The notes beneath the pieces are model-generated. The model saw only the letters and a list, made by a program, of their open reading frames with translations. It made no database searches and had not been told where the DNA came from. Both the position numbers and the translations under genes were made by a program. DNA of 24,548 bases from a virus, in the IMG/VR virus record IMGVR_UViG_3300031974_000276, positions 1 to 24,548 of that record. One strand, given 5' to 3'. Positions 1-8,168 of the stretch are shown here, piece by piece (within the stretch, counting starts at the first letter, position 1; every line of letters starts with the position of its first letter).

Positions 1-91
1 CTAAATCACCGTGCCCTTTTTGGCCATCATAAAGGTATTCTTTCTTGACATAAACATCTATATGTGGTGTATTAACACATAAGAACGCCAT
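1..91 (-). CDS. Small hypothetical protein, N-terminal 30 residues only
   Basis: The ATG lies at 91-89 and the frame stays open to the window edge, so only the first 30 residues are visible, beginning MAFLCVNTPHIDVYVKKEYL. A strong ribosome-binding site (AGGAG, five bases before the ATG) supports this start. It begins nine bases after the nrdA stop, so it is probably co-transcribed with nrdA. The N-terminus, with a hydrophobic stretch followed by a V-x-V-K-K-E-Y-L-Y-D motif, resembles from memory small uncharacterised proteins of marine T4-like phages. It could be coupled to nucleotide metabolism by position, but nothing visible gives a function. Confidence 0.7.
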   Translation of the reverse strand, partial: MAFLCVNTPHIDVYVKKEYLYDGQKGHGDL

Positions 92-100
92 ATTACTCCT

Positions 101-2422
101 TTATATTGTACAACTATCGCAATTTTCTTCTTCTTGAGCCTGCAACGTTGCTGGTTCTGTTTCTTCTACCTTGTCTTTCCAACCAAGTGGATGACTAGGT
201 TCGTCTTCATCTTTCTTACTATCATATGTATTTTGATAATAAGATGTTTTCCAACCAAGTTTATATGTAGTCAACAAGTCTTGAGCCATAACTGATATTG
301 GCACTTGACCCTCTTCAAAGTGTTCTGGATTATATGACCAGTTACCAGAAATTGCTTGGTCAAAATATTTCTGCATAACTGCAACGATATTTATATATCC
401 TGTGTTCCCTTTCATATCCCATAATAGAGTATAAAAGTTCTTTAATCTTTGATAATCTGGTACAATTTGTTTCAGCGTACCCTTTTTAGACTTCTTAACT
501 GACAAATAGTCTCTAGGTGGTTCTATGCCATTTGTCGCATTAGAAACCACACTAGAAGATTCAGACGGCATTTGAGCAGATAAGGTGCTATGTCTTAGCC
601 CAAACTCTTTGATGTCTTTTCTTAATTGTTCCCACTTCATAGATAGTTTACGATTTACAATCTCATCTACCTCTTTTTTGTAGGTATCAATTGGTAAGAT
701 ACCGTCTGAATATTTTGTTTTATGAAAGTAATCACATTGACCTTTTTCTTTTGCAAGATTATTACTTGCCTTTAATAGATAATATTGGAAAGCTTCTGTT
801 AATTCATCAACTTCTTTCCACGCTTGTTTATCTTCATATGATAATTTTAGTTTTGCTAGATAGTGTGCAAGACCAATATAACCTATTCCTAAACTTCTTC
901 TTGCCTTTGTAGATACTTCGGCAGCCTTAACTGGATATTGTTGATGGTCTATGATTTCATCTAAAGCTCTTACTGCTAAATCACAAAGACTATCTAAATC
1001 TTCAATATAACTAATTTTACCTACATTGATTGCACTTAAAATACACAATGCAATTTCACCACCACCATCAATGTGTTGAATAGGGTCTGTTGGTAATGTA
1101 ATCTCTTGACATAAGTTAGACATATAAATTCTGTCTTTAAAGCTAGAGTGTGTATTACAATGGTCAATATTCATAATGTAAATACGACCTGTCTCTGCTC
1201 TTTCTTTTAACATATTTGTAAATAATTCTTGAGCACCTATTTTTTTCTTTTTAACACTTGTTTTTCTTTCTGCTTTAAGGTAAATGTCATCAAACGTCTC
1301 TGTACCCCACGCTTCATAGAGTTCAGGTACTTCGTGTGGTGAGAATAAGGTAATTTCTTCGTCATTAATAAATCTTTCATAGAATAATTTTGAAATCTGA
1401 ATAGAATAATCTAATTTTCTAACTCTATTATCCTCTGTACCTTTATTATTTTTTAAAACAATAATGTCTTCTATTTCTTGGTGCCAAATAGGGAAGTGAA
1501 CCGTTGCACTCCCACCTCTAACACCGTTTTGAGTACAACACTTAACCGTTGCTTCAAACTTTTTGAGGAACGGTATAACTCCTGTGTGTTGGACTTCACC
1601 GCCTCTAATTCTGGCGTTAATACCTCTAATTCTCCCAGCGTTAATACCAATACCAGCCCTTTGTGCAACGTAATTGCCAATAGCCATATCACTAGAGAAA
1701 ATACTAGGCAAAGTATCATCAACATCAACCAACACACAACTAGCATACTGGCGAATAGGTGTCCTAACACCGGCCATAACTGGTGTAGGAATATTGATTT
1801 TAAATTTTGAAATAGCGTCATAATATTTTTTAACATAACTCATCCTCTTTTGTTTTGGGTACTTTGCAAATAGTGTGGCACTAATCATCATATACATAAA
1901 TTGAGGCGTTTCAAACAACTCGCCTGTACTTCTATCTTGTACCAGATATTTGTCAATTACCTGTCGTAGACCTGCATATGTAAAATCGTAATCTCTTTCG
2001 TGAGTAACCCAATTTTCCATTCGGTCAAAATCTTTTTTATCGTACCAATTTAATATTTCTGAATCATACACGTTAATGTCAACACCTTTTTTAACGTGGT
2101 CATAAAAATGTGGGTGGTCCCAAAGTTTTCTGAAAATTTGTTTTCTTAATGAGAACAATAATAGTCTTGAAGCGACAAATTGATAATTAGGATTATCTAA
2201 AGAAATTAAATCTGAAGCTGACTTGATTAATATTTTTTGAATTTCGTCTGTTGTAATACCATCATAAAATTGTAAACCACTATTCATTTCAACCTGTGAT
2301 GAAGAAACACCTGATATATCTTCACAAGCATACTCAACCATTTCGTGTATCTTATCAATGTTAAGAGGTTCATATCCTCTGCCATTTCTTTTCTTCACTT
2401 TCAATACATTATTTTCTACCAT
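101..2422 (-). CDS. nrdA: Ribonucleoside-diphosphate reductase class Ia, alpha subunit
   Basis: Reduces ribonucleoside diphosphates to deoxyribonucleotides for phage DNA synthesis, with an NrdB radical subunit not in this window. At 773 aa it has normal family length. The N-terminal 90 residues form an ATP-cone (K-K-R-N-G-R start). Catalytic features are present: Cys229 in QYASCVLVD, Asn436/Cys438/Glu440 in NLCQEITLP, Cys460 in ALCILSAINVGK, the radical-transfer Tyr728-Tyr729, and a C-terminal redox pair Cys768/Cys771 (CDSC). The last pair is spaced CxxC, tighter than the CxxxxC of the E. coli enzyme. It follows the primase gene by nine bases and is probably in the same transcript, linking dNTP supply to replication. 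Intact and apparently functional. Confidence 0.97.
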   Translation of the reverse strand: MVENNVLKVKKRNGRGYEPLNIDKIHEMVEYACEDISGVSSSQVEMNSGLQFYDGITTDEIQKILIKSASDLISLDNPNYQFVASRLLLFSLRKQIFRKLWDHPHFYDHVKKGVDINVYDSEILNWYDKKDFDRMENWVTHERDYDFTYAGLRQVIDKYLVQDRSTGELFETPQFMYMMISATLFAKYPKQKRMSYVKKYYDAISKFKINIPTPVMAGVRTPIRQYASCVLVDVDDTLPSIFSSDMAIGNYVAQRAGIGINAGRIRGINARIRGGEVQHTGVIPFLKKFEATVKCCTQNGVRGGSATVHFPIWHQEIEDIIVLKNNKGTEDNRVRKLDYSIQISKLFYERFINDEEITLFSPHEVPELYEAWGTETFDDIYLKAERKTSVKKKKIGAQELFTNMLKERAETGRIYIMNIDHCNTHSSFKDRIYMSNLCQEITLPTDPIQHIDGGGEIALCILSAINVGKISYIEDLDSLCDLAVRALDEIIDHQQYPVKAAEVSTKARRSLGIGYIGLAHYLAKLKLSYEDKQAWKEVDELTEAFQYYLLKASNNLAKEKGQCDYFHKTKYSDGILPIDTYKKEVDEIVNRKLSMKWEQLRKDIKEFGLRHSTLSAQMPSESSSVVSNATNGIEPPRDYLSVKKSKKGTLKQIVPDYQRLKNFYTLLWDMKGNTGYINIVAVMQKYFDQAISGNWSYNPEHFEEGQVPISVMAQDLLTTYKLGWKTSYYQNTYDSKKDEDEPSHPLGWKDKVEETEPATLQAQEEENCDSCTI

Positions 2423-2431
2423 ACTTCTCTC

Positions 2432-3430
2432 CTAACATTTCTTATAATCGGTTAATTTCGTCAAGGCACTTAATTTAGAATACGTGTTATTACTTATAAT
2501 ATCTTTTATTTCACTTTTAGAAGTTCCTGACATAATTAAATCATTTACATCTTTAGATTGTATGTGTTGTGGCCAAATAAAAATCTTATAATTTTTTTCA
2601 ACAACATCATACATTCTTTTTATTATTTCTTTATTTCTTGGTTCATTATCAAATATATAAGTTACCTGTTCAGGTGGCACACGTAAAGTTAAGTCGGCGC
2701 CGCCAGCAGCCAAACAATTATCAATAAACATACTATCAATTGGTCCTTCAACAATAAAAATATCATTCTGTAAATTTACTTTATCAAGACCAAAAACTTT
2801 TTGTTTATTCTCATCAAGTTTTATTGTGAGATATTTTGGTTGTTCTTTACCAAAGGCACGACCTTGAAAAGCAAATGGTTTGCCATCAACACCGTAAAAA
2901 GGTATTAACAACCTAGGGTGTTCGCCTTTTGTGTGAGGAAAAGTATTTGGTTTAACCTCATTTACAAATGACATAAATTTATCACAAAAATACAATTTGT
3001 CAAAGTATTCAATTGGTATTTGTCTTTTTATAATATATTGTCTCGCTGGGTGTTCATCATCTAATTCACTTATCTTCTTAAATTTACTAAAATGGTCTAT
3101 GTCATTAAACTTTGTAGGTTTAAAGTCAAATTTAGGTGCTGGCGTGGAGGGTGCCGAACCTTTATATCGTTCTAGTAAATATTGTTCATATTTTTTAGGG
3201 TCTATGAATTTTAAAAAATTAGCAAGATTTTGGCCTTCGCCACAATTATGGCATTTAAAGAACATATCATTTTTAACTTGATAAAAATACGCTCTCGCTT
3301 TTGTTTTACTCTTTTTAGAATCACCACAATGAGGACACCTGAAGTTGAAAAGGTAGTCACCTTTTTTCTTGAATTGTCCTAATCTGGAAGATAATTCGTT
3401 AATAAATTTTAAATCAATATAACTAGACAT
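2432..3430 (-). CDS. 61: DNA primase, T4 gp61-like
   Basis: Synthesises RNA primers at the fork and would partner the gp41 helicase encoded at the other end of this window. From the chosen start (MSSYIDLKF) it has 332 aa. A zinc ribbon is formed by Cys32/Cys35 and Cys60/Cys63 (CPHC and CHNC). The TOPRIM domain shows the acidic motif IFIVEGPIDS around Glu228 and a second acidic patch FDNEPRN near 260. An upstream in-frame GTG at 3457 would add nine residues but has no ribosome-binding site and lies inside the promoter spacer; the ATG at 3430 fits the conserved N-terminus of the family better. Neither start has a clear Shine-Dalgarno, and a near-consensus promoter ends just upstream, so a leaderless mRNA is possible. 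Confidence 0.93.
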   Translation of the reverse strand: MSSYIDLKFINELSSRLGQFKKKGDYLFNFRCPHCGDSKKSKTKARAYFYQVKNDMFFKCHNCGEGQNLANFLKFIDPKKYEQYLLERYKGSAPSTPAPKFDFKPTKFNDIDHFSKFKKISELDDEHPARQYIIKRQIPIEYFDKLYFCDKFMSFVNEVKPNTFPHTKGEHPRLLIPFYGVDGKPFAFQGRAFGKEQPKYLTIKLDENKQKVFGLDKVNLQNDIFIVEGPIDSMFIDNCLAAGGADLTLRVPPEQVTYIFDNEPRNKEIIKRMYDVVEKNYKIFIWPQHIQSKDVNDLIMSGTSKSEIKDIISNNTYSKLSALTKLTDYKKC

Positions 3431-3439
3431 AGCAAATAC

Positions 3440-3468
3440 AATATACAATAATCTCACTCAATTGTCAA
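3440..3468 (-). promoter_or_regulatory. Near-consensus sigma70 promoter for primase-nrdA
   Basis: Read on the minus strand, TTGACA (3468-3463) is separated by exactly 17 bases from TATATT (3445-3440): 6/6 and 5/6 matches to the bacterial housekeeping consensus. The expected transcription start, about seven bases downstream, falls only a few bases before the primase ATG at 3430. This suggests early transcription by unmodified host polymerase, unlike the late-type sites elsewhere in the window. Confidence 0.65.
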
Positions 3469-3537
3469 TGGTGGAAAAACTTCCTAATCAAAAAAATACC
3501 AGAGAATTTTCAGCGCTGTTTTTCTAACAAAACCGCT

Positions 3538-3963
3538 TTAGTTTATCATAGCTAGAATAGTTTTGAAATTTGATGATAATATCCAACCTATTACGATAGC
3601 ACCACCTAATACCAACCATTTATATTTCTCTAGTATACCAACTCTTCCACCAATGTCAAGCTTCAATTGCTTGATTTCTATTAATAGTCTTTTTTCTACT
3701 TGTTGGATTTCTTTTGATAATTCTTTGTGAACATTATTAATCTCTCCAGCTCTTTCTCTTAATTTTTCAAAGATAACTTCGTCTGTTTGTTCTTGTCTGG
3801 AGATTTTCTCTTCGTGTACGGCTAACATCTGTTTAATACAAGTAGATACATCTGTTAGTTTGTCTATTGCTGTGTCAAGTCTACCGTGGATTGTTTGTAC
3901 GTTCTCCACGTCTTTTTTTAGACCAGCTATATCAACGATTACTTGTTTTTCTATGTCAGCCAT
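3538..3963 (-). CDS. Coiled-coil protein with C-terminal membrane anchor
   Basis: 141 aa. Residues 1-110 are a charged, heptad-like helical region. A single membrane segment follows at about 115-131 (WLVLGGAIVIGWIL) with a short tail, so the protein is tail-anchored. The overall shape (coiled coil then one C-terminal membrane helix) resembles phage haemolysin XhlA-type and related lysis- or envelope-associated proteins, but I see no family signature. It is the last gene of the late unit beginning at 6987 and follows another one-helix coiled-coil protein after 11 bases; the pair may interact. The start is set by MADIEKQV; the ribosome-binding site is weak. Confidence 0.75.
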   Translation of the reverse strand: MADIEKQVIVDIAGLKKDVENVQTIHGRLDTAIDKLTDVSTCIKQMLAVHEEKISRQEQTDEVIFEKLRERAGEINNVHKELSKEIQQVEKRLLIEIKQLKLDIGGRVGILEKYKWLVLGGAIVIGWILSSNFKTILAMIN

Positions 3964-3974
3964 TGATACACTTT

Positions 3975-4316
3975 CTAATTAGCTAATGGGTTTTGTGCTT
4001 TTAGTTTTAATTCTTGTATTTGTAATTTTAAAACTTCTACTTCTTTTTCTAATACAGCTACATTAGTTTCATTCTTTTTGATACCTGATACATCTGGTGC
4101 TTCTGCTTCAGATTTTTCAAGTAAAGAAATTCTTTCATTTGATTTAGCAATTTCAGCCGTATTTTTTGTGATACCTGATACGTCTATGCTAGAACCCTCT
4201 ATTGCTGATAGTCTTGTATTAAATTCGCCCCAAGCATAAAAACCACCACCAATGGTAGCAATCACACCTATAAGAGCTGCATATGTAGAAAGTTTATCTA
4301 CTATTCCATTTTTCAT
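3975..4316 (-). CDS. Small protein, N-terminal membrane helix plus coiled coil
   Basis: 113 aa, function unknown. A membrane helix at about 11-29 (YAALIGVIATIGGGFYAWG) is followed by a coiled-coil domain, so the bulk is expected in the periplasm or on the inner face of the membrane. A short motif, D-V-S-G-I-x-K-N, occurs twice (around residues 45 and 75), pointing to an internal duplication. A good ribosome-binding site (AAGGA, six bases before ATG) supports the start. It is the mirror image in topology of the next gene (C-terminal anchor), which suggests a membrane complex, by inference only. Confidence 0.75.
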   Translation of the reverse strand: MKNGIVDKLSTYAALIGVIATIGGGFYAWGEFNTRLSAIEGSSIDVSGITKNTAEIAKSNERISLLEKSEAEAPDVSGIKKNETNVAVLEKEVEVLKLQIQELKLKAQNPLAN

Positions 4317-4327
4317 TTTTAGTCCTT

Positions 4328-6151
4328 TTATTTTAATGATTTCAAAGCAGATATTTCTGCCTGTAAAGTATTTATTCGTGTTGACACCCTAGCTAGAGCA
4401 TTCATTTGAGCAGCAATTGGGTCATTACTTATATAGACATTTAAGGATGCCTCTTTATATATTTGTTGCTGTTCTAATATATTTAGTTTTTCAAATAACT
4501 CTAGGTTACCATCAGGAATTGTTCCACCGTTTAATCTTTTGTTCTTATATGCCGTTAAATCTGGTGCATTTGAAGATAACCCTGCTGATATTACTAAAGA
4601 AGTTGCTTGTAGTTTTTGGTCAACTCTTTTTAATTTAGAATTTATTTTTGCAATAATTCTTTCTACTTTTTTACCTATGCTGTCAATGTCGGTAGAGGCA
4701 ATCTTCCTGTCCGAGACAGATACATTTGTCTCATCTTCCACAACTTCGCCATCACTCGCCGTCTCCTTTTGTCCTTCTGTTTCCTTATCTTCAACCACCT
4801 CTGGTTCATTAGATACAACATCACTCTCTTGTCCTTCCGGCTTTGTTGTTTTTTCATCTGTTGATAAAGTTTCCTCTGTCTTAACGGTTTCTGTTGTAAG
4901 CTCTTCATTAGTAGCATTTGGTTCTTCCTTTATGTTAGATTCTTCGGTTGTTTTTGACTCTATCATATCGTTATTTTCTACTTCAAAATTACTCGTCATT
5001 GTCTCTTCATCCTTAAATTCTTCCATACTCGGCTCTTCCATCATAATTTCTGGTTCATTTAAACTAGCAATTTCATTCATCATATCGCCACCTAATTCTT
5101 CCATCATACTATCGCCTAACTCCTCAAAAAATTGTTGTTCAGTAATACCTTCAACTTTTAATTCTTGTTTAAAATCTTCTACTAGATTATTGGTTTCTAT
5201 AAAATCTGTAAATTGCATTTCTACAAATTCTTCAAACTTTACTTCTTCTATTTGACCAAGGTCATCTTCTATAAGCATTGTAGTATCAATAGATACAACT
5301 TCAATCTGTTCAAAATTTTTAATTGCGTCATCAACTTTAGTATCTAAATCTTGGAATAAATCTACACCATCATCTGTTGTTAAATCAACTGCGTTTGCAA
5401 TATCATTACCTGCGTCTGTACAAGTTCCTAATTCTGAGCAAGGTGTAATTGTTGTTGATTGAACACCAGCAGTCGTAATAGATAACTCTATATTATCTAC
5501 ATCTGGTCCATAATGAGCACCGTCATAACTTGTACCTGCTGTATCATTATAAACTTCGGCTCTTATTGTAAAATCTGTTTGTGTATTTGCATTGTGAGTA
5601 TAACTATCAGTTTGATTATTCCATACACCACCATTCATTGCCCTATTAGGGTCGTGGTCATTTATATTTCTTGTTTGTGTAGTTACCGTACCATCACCGG
5701 CTGTGATAGTTTGTTTAAGAGTAAATGTATTTTCTTGATTATTCCAAAACCAAATGTCTGCTGACATTGTTGAAGTAAAGCCTTCATTGATTTGTGCTTG
5801 TGTTAATTTACCATCGCCAACTAAATCTACATCTTGGTAAATTTTACCAGTAGGGTCGCCTTCAAATGCTAAAACACCACCTGAAGTATTTTGTCCTGAT
5901 TGAGCTGAACCTGGTGTGCCATTGTGGCCGTGACCGACATCACCTGAAATTGTCCAACCGTTTGTGCTGTAAGTGCTACCTGTTCCAAATGTTGAGTTTG
6001 TTAAGACGTTGCCTGTGGTTGTTCCTGCTGTAGATGTAGTACAGGTACGGTCACCAAGGTCGTTGGTTGTACAGGTCTCTGCCTTACTTACGTTTAGAAA
6101 AGTCGTAAGGGTTAAGGCTATGACCAAACTTATAAACTTTATAACTTGCAT
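4328..6151 (-). CDS. Secreted protein: jelly-roll-like domain, acidic linker, coiled coil
   Basis: 607 aa, no family recognised. Residues 1-24 form a textbook Sec signal peptide (cleavage after V-S-K-A). Residues 47-226 resemble a carbohydrate-binding jelly roll: they open with N-V-L-T-N-S-T-F and W-T-I-S-G and close with D-V-D-N-I-E-L-S-I. Residues 295-475 are strongly acidic and rich in Glu, Thr and Ser, with no predicted fold. The C-terminal 120 residues are helical or coiled coil. It lies behind a secreted neighbour, and an AATAAATA late-type site sits 54 bases before the ATG. A GGAG stands about 15 bases before the ATG, which is long. A secreted or envelope-located phage protein is unusual; cell-surface modification, adhesion or a role in lysis are all possible. 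Confidence 0.8.
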   Translation of the reverse strand: MQVIKFISLVIALTLTTFLNVSKAETCTTNDLGDRTCTTSTAGTTTGNVLTNSTFGTGSTYSTNGWTISGDVGHGHNGTPGSAQSGQNTSGGVLAFEGDPTGKIYQDVDLVGDGKLTQAQINEGFTSTMSADIWFWNNQENTFTLKQTITAGDGTVTTQTRNINDHDPNRAMNGGVWNNQTDSYTHNANTQTDFTIRAEVYNDTAGTSYDGAHYGPDVDNIELSITTAGVQSTTITPCSELGTCTDAGNDIANAVDLTTDDGVDLFQDLDTKVDDAIKNFEQIEVVSIDTTMLIEDDLGQIEEVKFEEFVEMQFTDFIETNNLVEDFKQELKVEGITEQQFFEELGDSMMEELGGDMMNEIASLNEPEIMMEEPSMEEFKDEETMTSNFEVENNDMIESKTTEESNIKEEPNATNEELTTETVKTEETLSTDEKTTKPEGQESDVVSNEPEVVEDKETEGQKETASDGEVVEDETNVSVSDRKIASTDIDSIGKKVERIIAKINSKLKRVDQKLQATSLVISAGLSSNAPDLTAYKNKRLNGGTIPDGNLELFEKLNILEQQQIYKEASLNVYISNDPIAAQMNALARVSTRINTLQAEISALKSLK

Positions 6152-6204
6152 ATGCTACAAGGCAACTCCAAATAAGCCAATTAATAGTACCGTAATCCAT
6201 AAAT

Positions 6205-6212
6205 TATTTATT
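6205..6212 (-). promoter_or_regulatory. Possible late promoter (AATAAATA)
   Basis: AATAAATA on the minus strand fits the looser NATAAATA late motif described for marine T4-like phages and lies 54 bases before the ATG of the 607-aa secreted protein, a distance like that of the TATAAATA sites in this window. It sits in AT-rich DNA at the stop of the preceding gene, so chance is a real alternative. Confidence 0.35.
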
Positions 6213-6213
6213 C

Positions 6214-6987
6214 CTACTTCGGTGGATTTTTTTTCATCTCCAGGCTTTTTTTTTTCAATTCTATATCAGCAGCCTTATCTACTTCTTTCCACTCTTTATT
6301 AGATTTTTCTTCTTCTATTTTTTTTAATTTTTCTTGTACTTTTTTTAATTCTTCTTGTCTAGCAATCTCATCTTTCTTTGCTTGAATTTTGTCTGCTTTC
6401 TGTACAACTTTTAATCTCTTTGTATAGATTTCATAATCAGGTCTTAACTTATTGTATTTTGACCATTGTTCAGTTGCAGCCTTACCAATTTTACCTTCAA
6501 ACGGACAAGGTGTACCTGATTGTTCCATTGCAAAGAAAACTCTAGGATCCTGACATAAAATTGACACAGCAGCCACTTTCATACCAAGGTCATTTAATAC
6601 TTTTGATAATTTTATACGTTCACAATTTTCGTCTGTTCTATATGTACCAGCAGATATACCTAAACCAAATGAAGACATACCACCTGACATACCAACCACA
6701 CATAAATCCTGTGACATTGCTGACATACTAGGTGCTGAAGATGAATTTACAACTCTTTGGTCACCTGTATAGGCGTTTGTTGTAGTAGTAGATGTGGTAT
6801 TGGAAGACGAACCACTAGCGTAAGTAGTAGTTGATTCTTGGCTATATCCACCAGAAATTGTGGTGTTAGAACCCGAAGTTGTTGTTTGTGTGTTGGTCGT
6901 GGCACCATTTGAAGTGGTGTCCGCAAGTGTCAATTGTGTTAGTCCCATAACGAAACATAGTATAAGACCGATTAGAGTCTTGTTCAT
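6214..6987 (-). CDS. Secreted Ser/Thr-rich protein with Cys-containing domain and charged helix
   Basis: 257 aa, function unknown. A Sec signal peptide spans residues 1-22 (hydrophobic core, then L-T-L-A before D). Residues 23-85 are a Ser/Thr/Gly-rich low-complexity stretch. A compact domain at 90-165 holds four cysteines (96, 122, 145, 161), suitable for two disulphides in the periplasm. Residues 190-250 are a Lys/Glu-rich single helix. An AAGGA ribosome-binding site four bases before the ATG fixes the start. It is the first gene after a duplicated late promoter, so probably strongly expressed late. It leads a unit of secreted and membrane proteins; a role in the envelope during virion release is inferred. 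Confidence 0.8.
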   Translation of the reverse strand: MNKTLIGLILCFVMGLTQLTLADTTSNGATTNTQTTTSGSNTTISGGYSQESTTTYASGSSSNTTSTTTTNAYTGDQRVVNSSSAPSMSAMSQDLCVVGMSGGMSSFGLGISAGTYRTDENCERIKLSKVLNDLGMKVAAVSILCQDPRVFFAMEQSGTPCPFEGKIGKAATEQWSKYNKLRPDYEIYTKRLKVVQKADKIQAKKDEIARQEELKKVQEKLKKIEEEKSNKEWKEVDKAADIELKKKSLEMKKNPPK

Positions 6988-7057
6988 AGTTTCCTTTGCC
7001 TCTGCTAGTTTACCTAGTCCTTATGCAATTTTCGTGCAAGTGAGGTCGTTATACCTT

Positions 7058-7084
7058 TATTTATAAAAGATATTTATAAAAGAT
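7058..7084 (-). promoter_or_regulatory. Duplicated T4-type late promoter in a 13-bp tandem repeat
   Basis: Two exact TATAAATA late promoter motifs occur at 7078-7071 and 7065-7058, each inside one copy of a perfect 13-bp tandem repeat (7059-7071 and 7072-7084). They lie 71 and 84 bases before the ATG of the 257-aa secreted protein, in the only sizeable gap (about 96 bases) of this area. The sites overlap the very end of the 72-aa gene. Confidence 0.75.
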
Positions 7085-7302
7085 TATTCCAGAATAAGTG
7101 CTTTTATTCCTTTAGAGCCGTCTATATTAGTTTCCAGCTCTGCCTTTGACTTAATACAGCTATACTGGACACTATTTCCCTTAACCTGCCTCTCAGCTGT
7201 CCTCTTTCCTTTGAGACAATCTGACATACTGGATTGGATACGGTGCTCCTTAATCTCATTATTTACTATCATCAATAATGCTATTACTGATTCTACTATC
7301 AT
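7084..7302 (-). CDS. Small hypothetical protein
   Basis: 72 aa, unknown function. The N-terminus (MIVESVIALLMIVN) is a short hydrophobic helix, possibly a weak membrane anchor or signal-like segment. The rest is polar and contains two cysteines (about 29 and 49), followed by a strongly conserved-looking C-terminus (D-G-S-K-G-I-K-A-L-I). From memory, similar small proteins occur in other marine T4-like phages in the same place. It starts one base after the stop of the 161-aa membrane coiled-coil gene; the ribosome-binding site is weak, suggesting translational coupling. It is the last gene of the unit beginning at 12214. Confidence 0.7.
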   Translation of the reverse strand: MIVESVIALLMIVNNEIKEHRIQSSMSDCLKGKRTAERQVKGNSVQYSCIKSKAELETNIDGSKGIKALILE

Positions 7303-7303
7303 T

Positions 7304-7789
7304 TTAGTTTCCGTTTCCGTTCTTGTAAATTATATCTCTATCTGAATCCTTCAGTTTTTCAATATCTTCTTTTGCTTTTTTCATTTGTTCTTGTAAGAAT
7401 TGAATATTGATTTTATTGTTCATCATATTTTCAATATTTTCTTCTAACTTCTCCACGGTTTTATATAAATCCTCAATCAACATAAATTGCTCCGAATCGG
7501 CAGGTAAACTACCCATTTCACCACGAGGCCACTTTATTCTAAATTCTGTATTCTTATCTAAATCAGCAGTAAGTCTTTCTTCTACCGTGTTAACGGTTTG
7601 CTTATGCTGTTCATCCATTTGTGTAATATCTTTTTCTAATAATGTATGATTGGTTTCTAATTTGTTTATCCTCTCTACAATACCGAAATAGCTCCACACA
7701 CCTACTGCCACGGCGGCAATTATAGCGAGCATATTACGGATTGGCATAGCGACGGCCGTGTTATCGTCAACCGATACTGGTTTAGTCAT
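7304..7789 (-). CDS. Membrane-anchored coiled-coil protein
   Basis: 161 aa from the chosen ATG at 7789, which has a perfect AGGAG ribosome-binding site; an in-frame GTG 12 bases upstream lacks one. A membrane helix spans about 19-36 (NMLAIIAAVAVGVWSYFG). The remainder is a long coiled coil broken near residues 90-110 by a segment F-R-I-K-W-P-R-G-E-M-G-S-L-P. The gene overlaps the end of the lipoprotein gene by eight bases and is probably in the same lysis/envelope group. It could be an extra spanin-like or holin-regulating factor; no family signature allows a choice. Confidence 0.75.
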   Translation of the reverse strand: MTKPVSVDDNTAVAMPIRNMLAIIAAVAVGVWSYFGIVERINKLETNHTLLEKDITQMDEQHKQTVNTVEERLTADLDKNTEFRIKWPRGEMGSLPADSEQFMLIEDLYKTVEKLEENIENMMNNKINIQFLQEQMKKAKEDIEKLKDSDRDIIYKNGNGN

Positions 7790-8168
7790 TCTTCTCCTCA
7801 CTTTCGTAATATTCTTTGTATTTGTCTAACAAAGCATTTGTTTCTACTAGTTTGTTTCTAATCTGAGCAAAGTTCTTTGCTAATAATTCAAAGTCTTTAT
7901 CAGTTAATCCCCATAATACGGGGTCAATACCATCAGCCTCTAATTTTGCAAATACCTCAGCTGCATTTTCACTTGTAATAATATGCCATTGTATTTTTTC
8001 CATCTGTAATGGAGTTGGCTTTTCTAAATTTAATTGAGCTCTAGGTACTTCTTGTTTAAATATCTCTAGTTGTTTTACACTACCACAACCTGATAATAAT
8101 AAACACAGCATTAATGGTACTGCAATAATCCAAGCTAATCTATAAGTTCTATCTTTAGTATGGTACAT
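7782..8168 (-). CDS. Lipoprotein, probable outer-membrane spanin subunit (Rz1-like)
   Basis: 128 aa. A signal sequence with lipobox L-S-G-C (Cys28) predicts a lipoprotein of the outer membrane. The mature part is helical and ends in a charged stretch with K-Y-K-E-Y-Y. It overlaps the end of an inner-membrane coiled-coil gene by 14 bases, the classic arrangement of Rz/Rz1 spanin pairs that fuse the two membranes at lysis. At about 100 mature residues it is longer and less proline-rich than lambda Rz1, so the assignment rests mainly on topology and context. There is no Shine-Dalgarno, consistent with coupling to the upstream gene. A general phage lipoprotein is the alternative. Confidence 0.7.
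   Translation of the reverse strand: MYHTKDRTYRLAWIIAVPLMLCLLLSGCGSVKQLEIFKQEVPRAQLNLEKPTPLQMEKIQWHIITSENAAEVFAKLEADGIDPVLWGLTDKDFELLAKNFAQIRNKLVETNALLDKYKEYYESEEKND

Noticed and set aside
388-395. TATAAATA on the minus strand inside nrdA
   Set aside because: It encodes the conserved G-Y-I-N-I stretch of NrdA near the 3' end and stands far from a gene start; taken as chance.
3490-3537. Possible terminator after the 141-aa gene (AGCG/CGCT and GTTTT/AAAAC arms, later seven Ts)
   Set aside because: The stem has a bulge, and the T-run lies about 15 bases beyond it, so an intrinsic terminator is not well supported.
4539-5255. Long plus-strand frame of 238 codons opposite the 607-aa gene
   Set aside because: It is Ser/Phe-rich because it is the antisense of an acidic Glu/Thr repeat; no ribosome-binding site, and every supported gene is on the other strand.
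6084-6200. 38-codon frame (MDYGTINWLIWSCLVAYASY...) with a possible membrane helix
   Set aside because: Its ATG coincides with the expected start of transcription from the AATAAATA site, the frame overlaps the signal peptide region of the 607-aa gene by 68 bases, and AGGA is 12 bases away.
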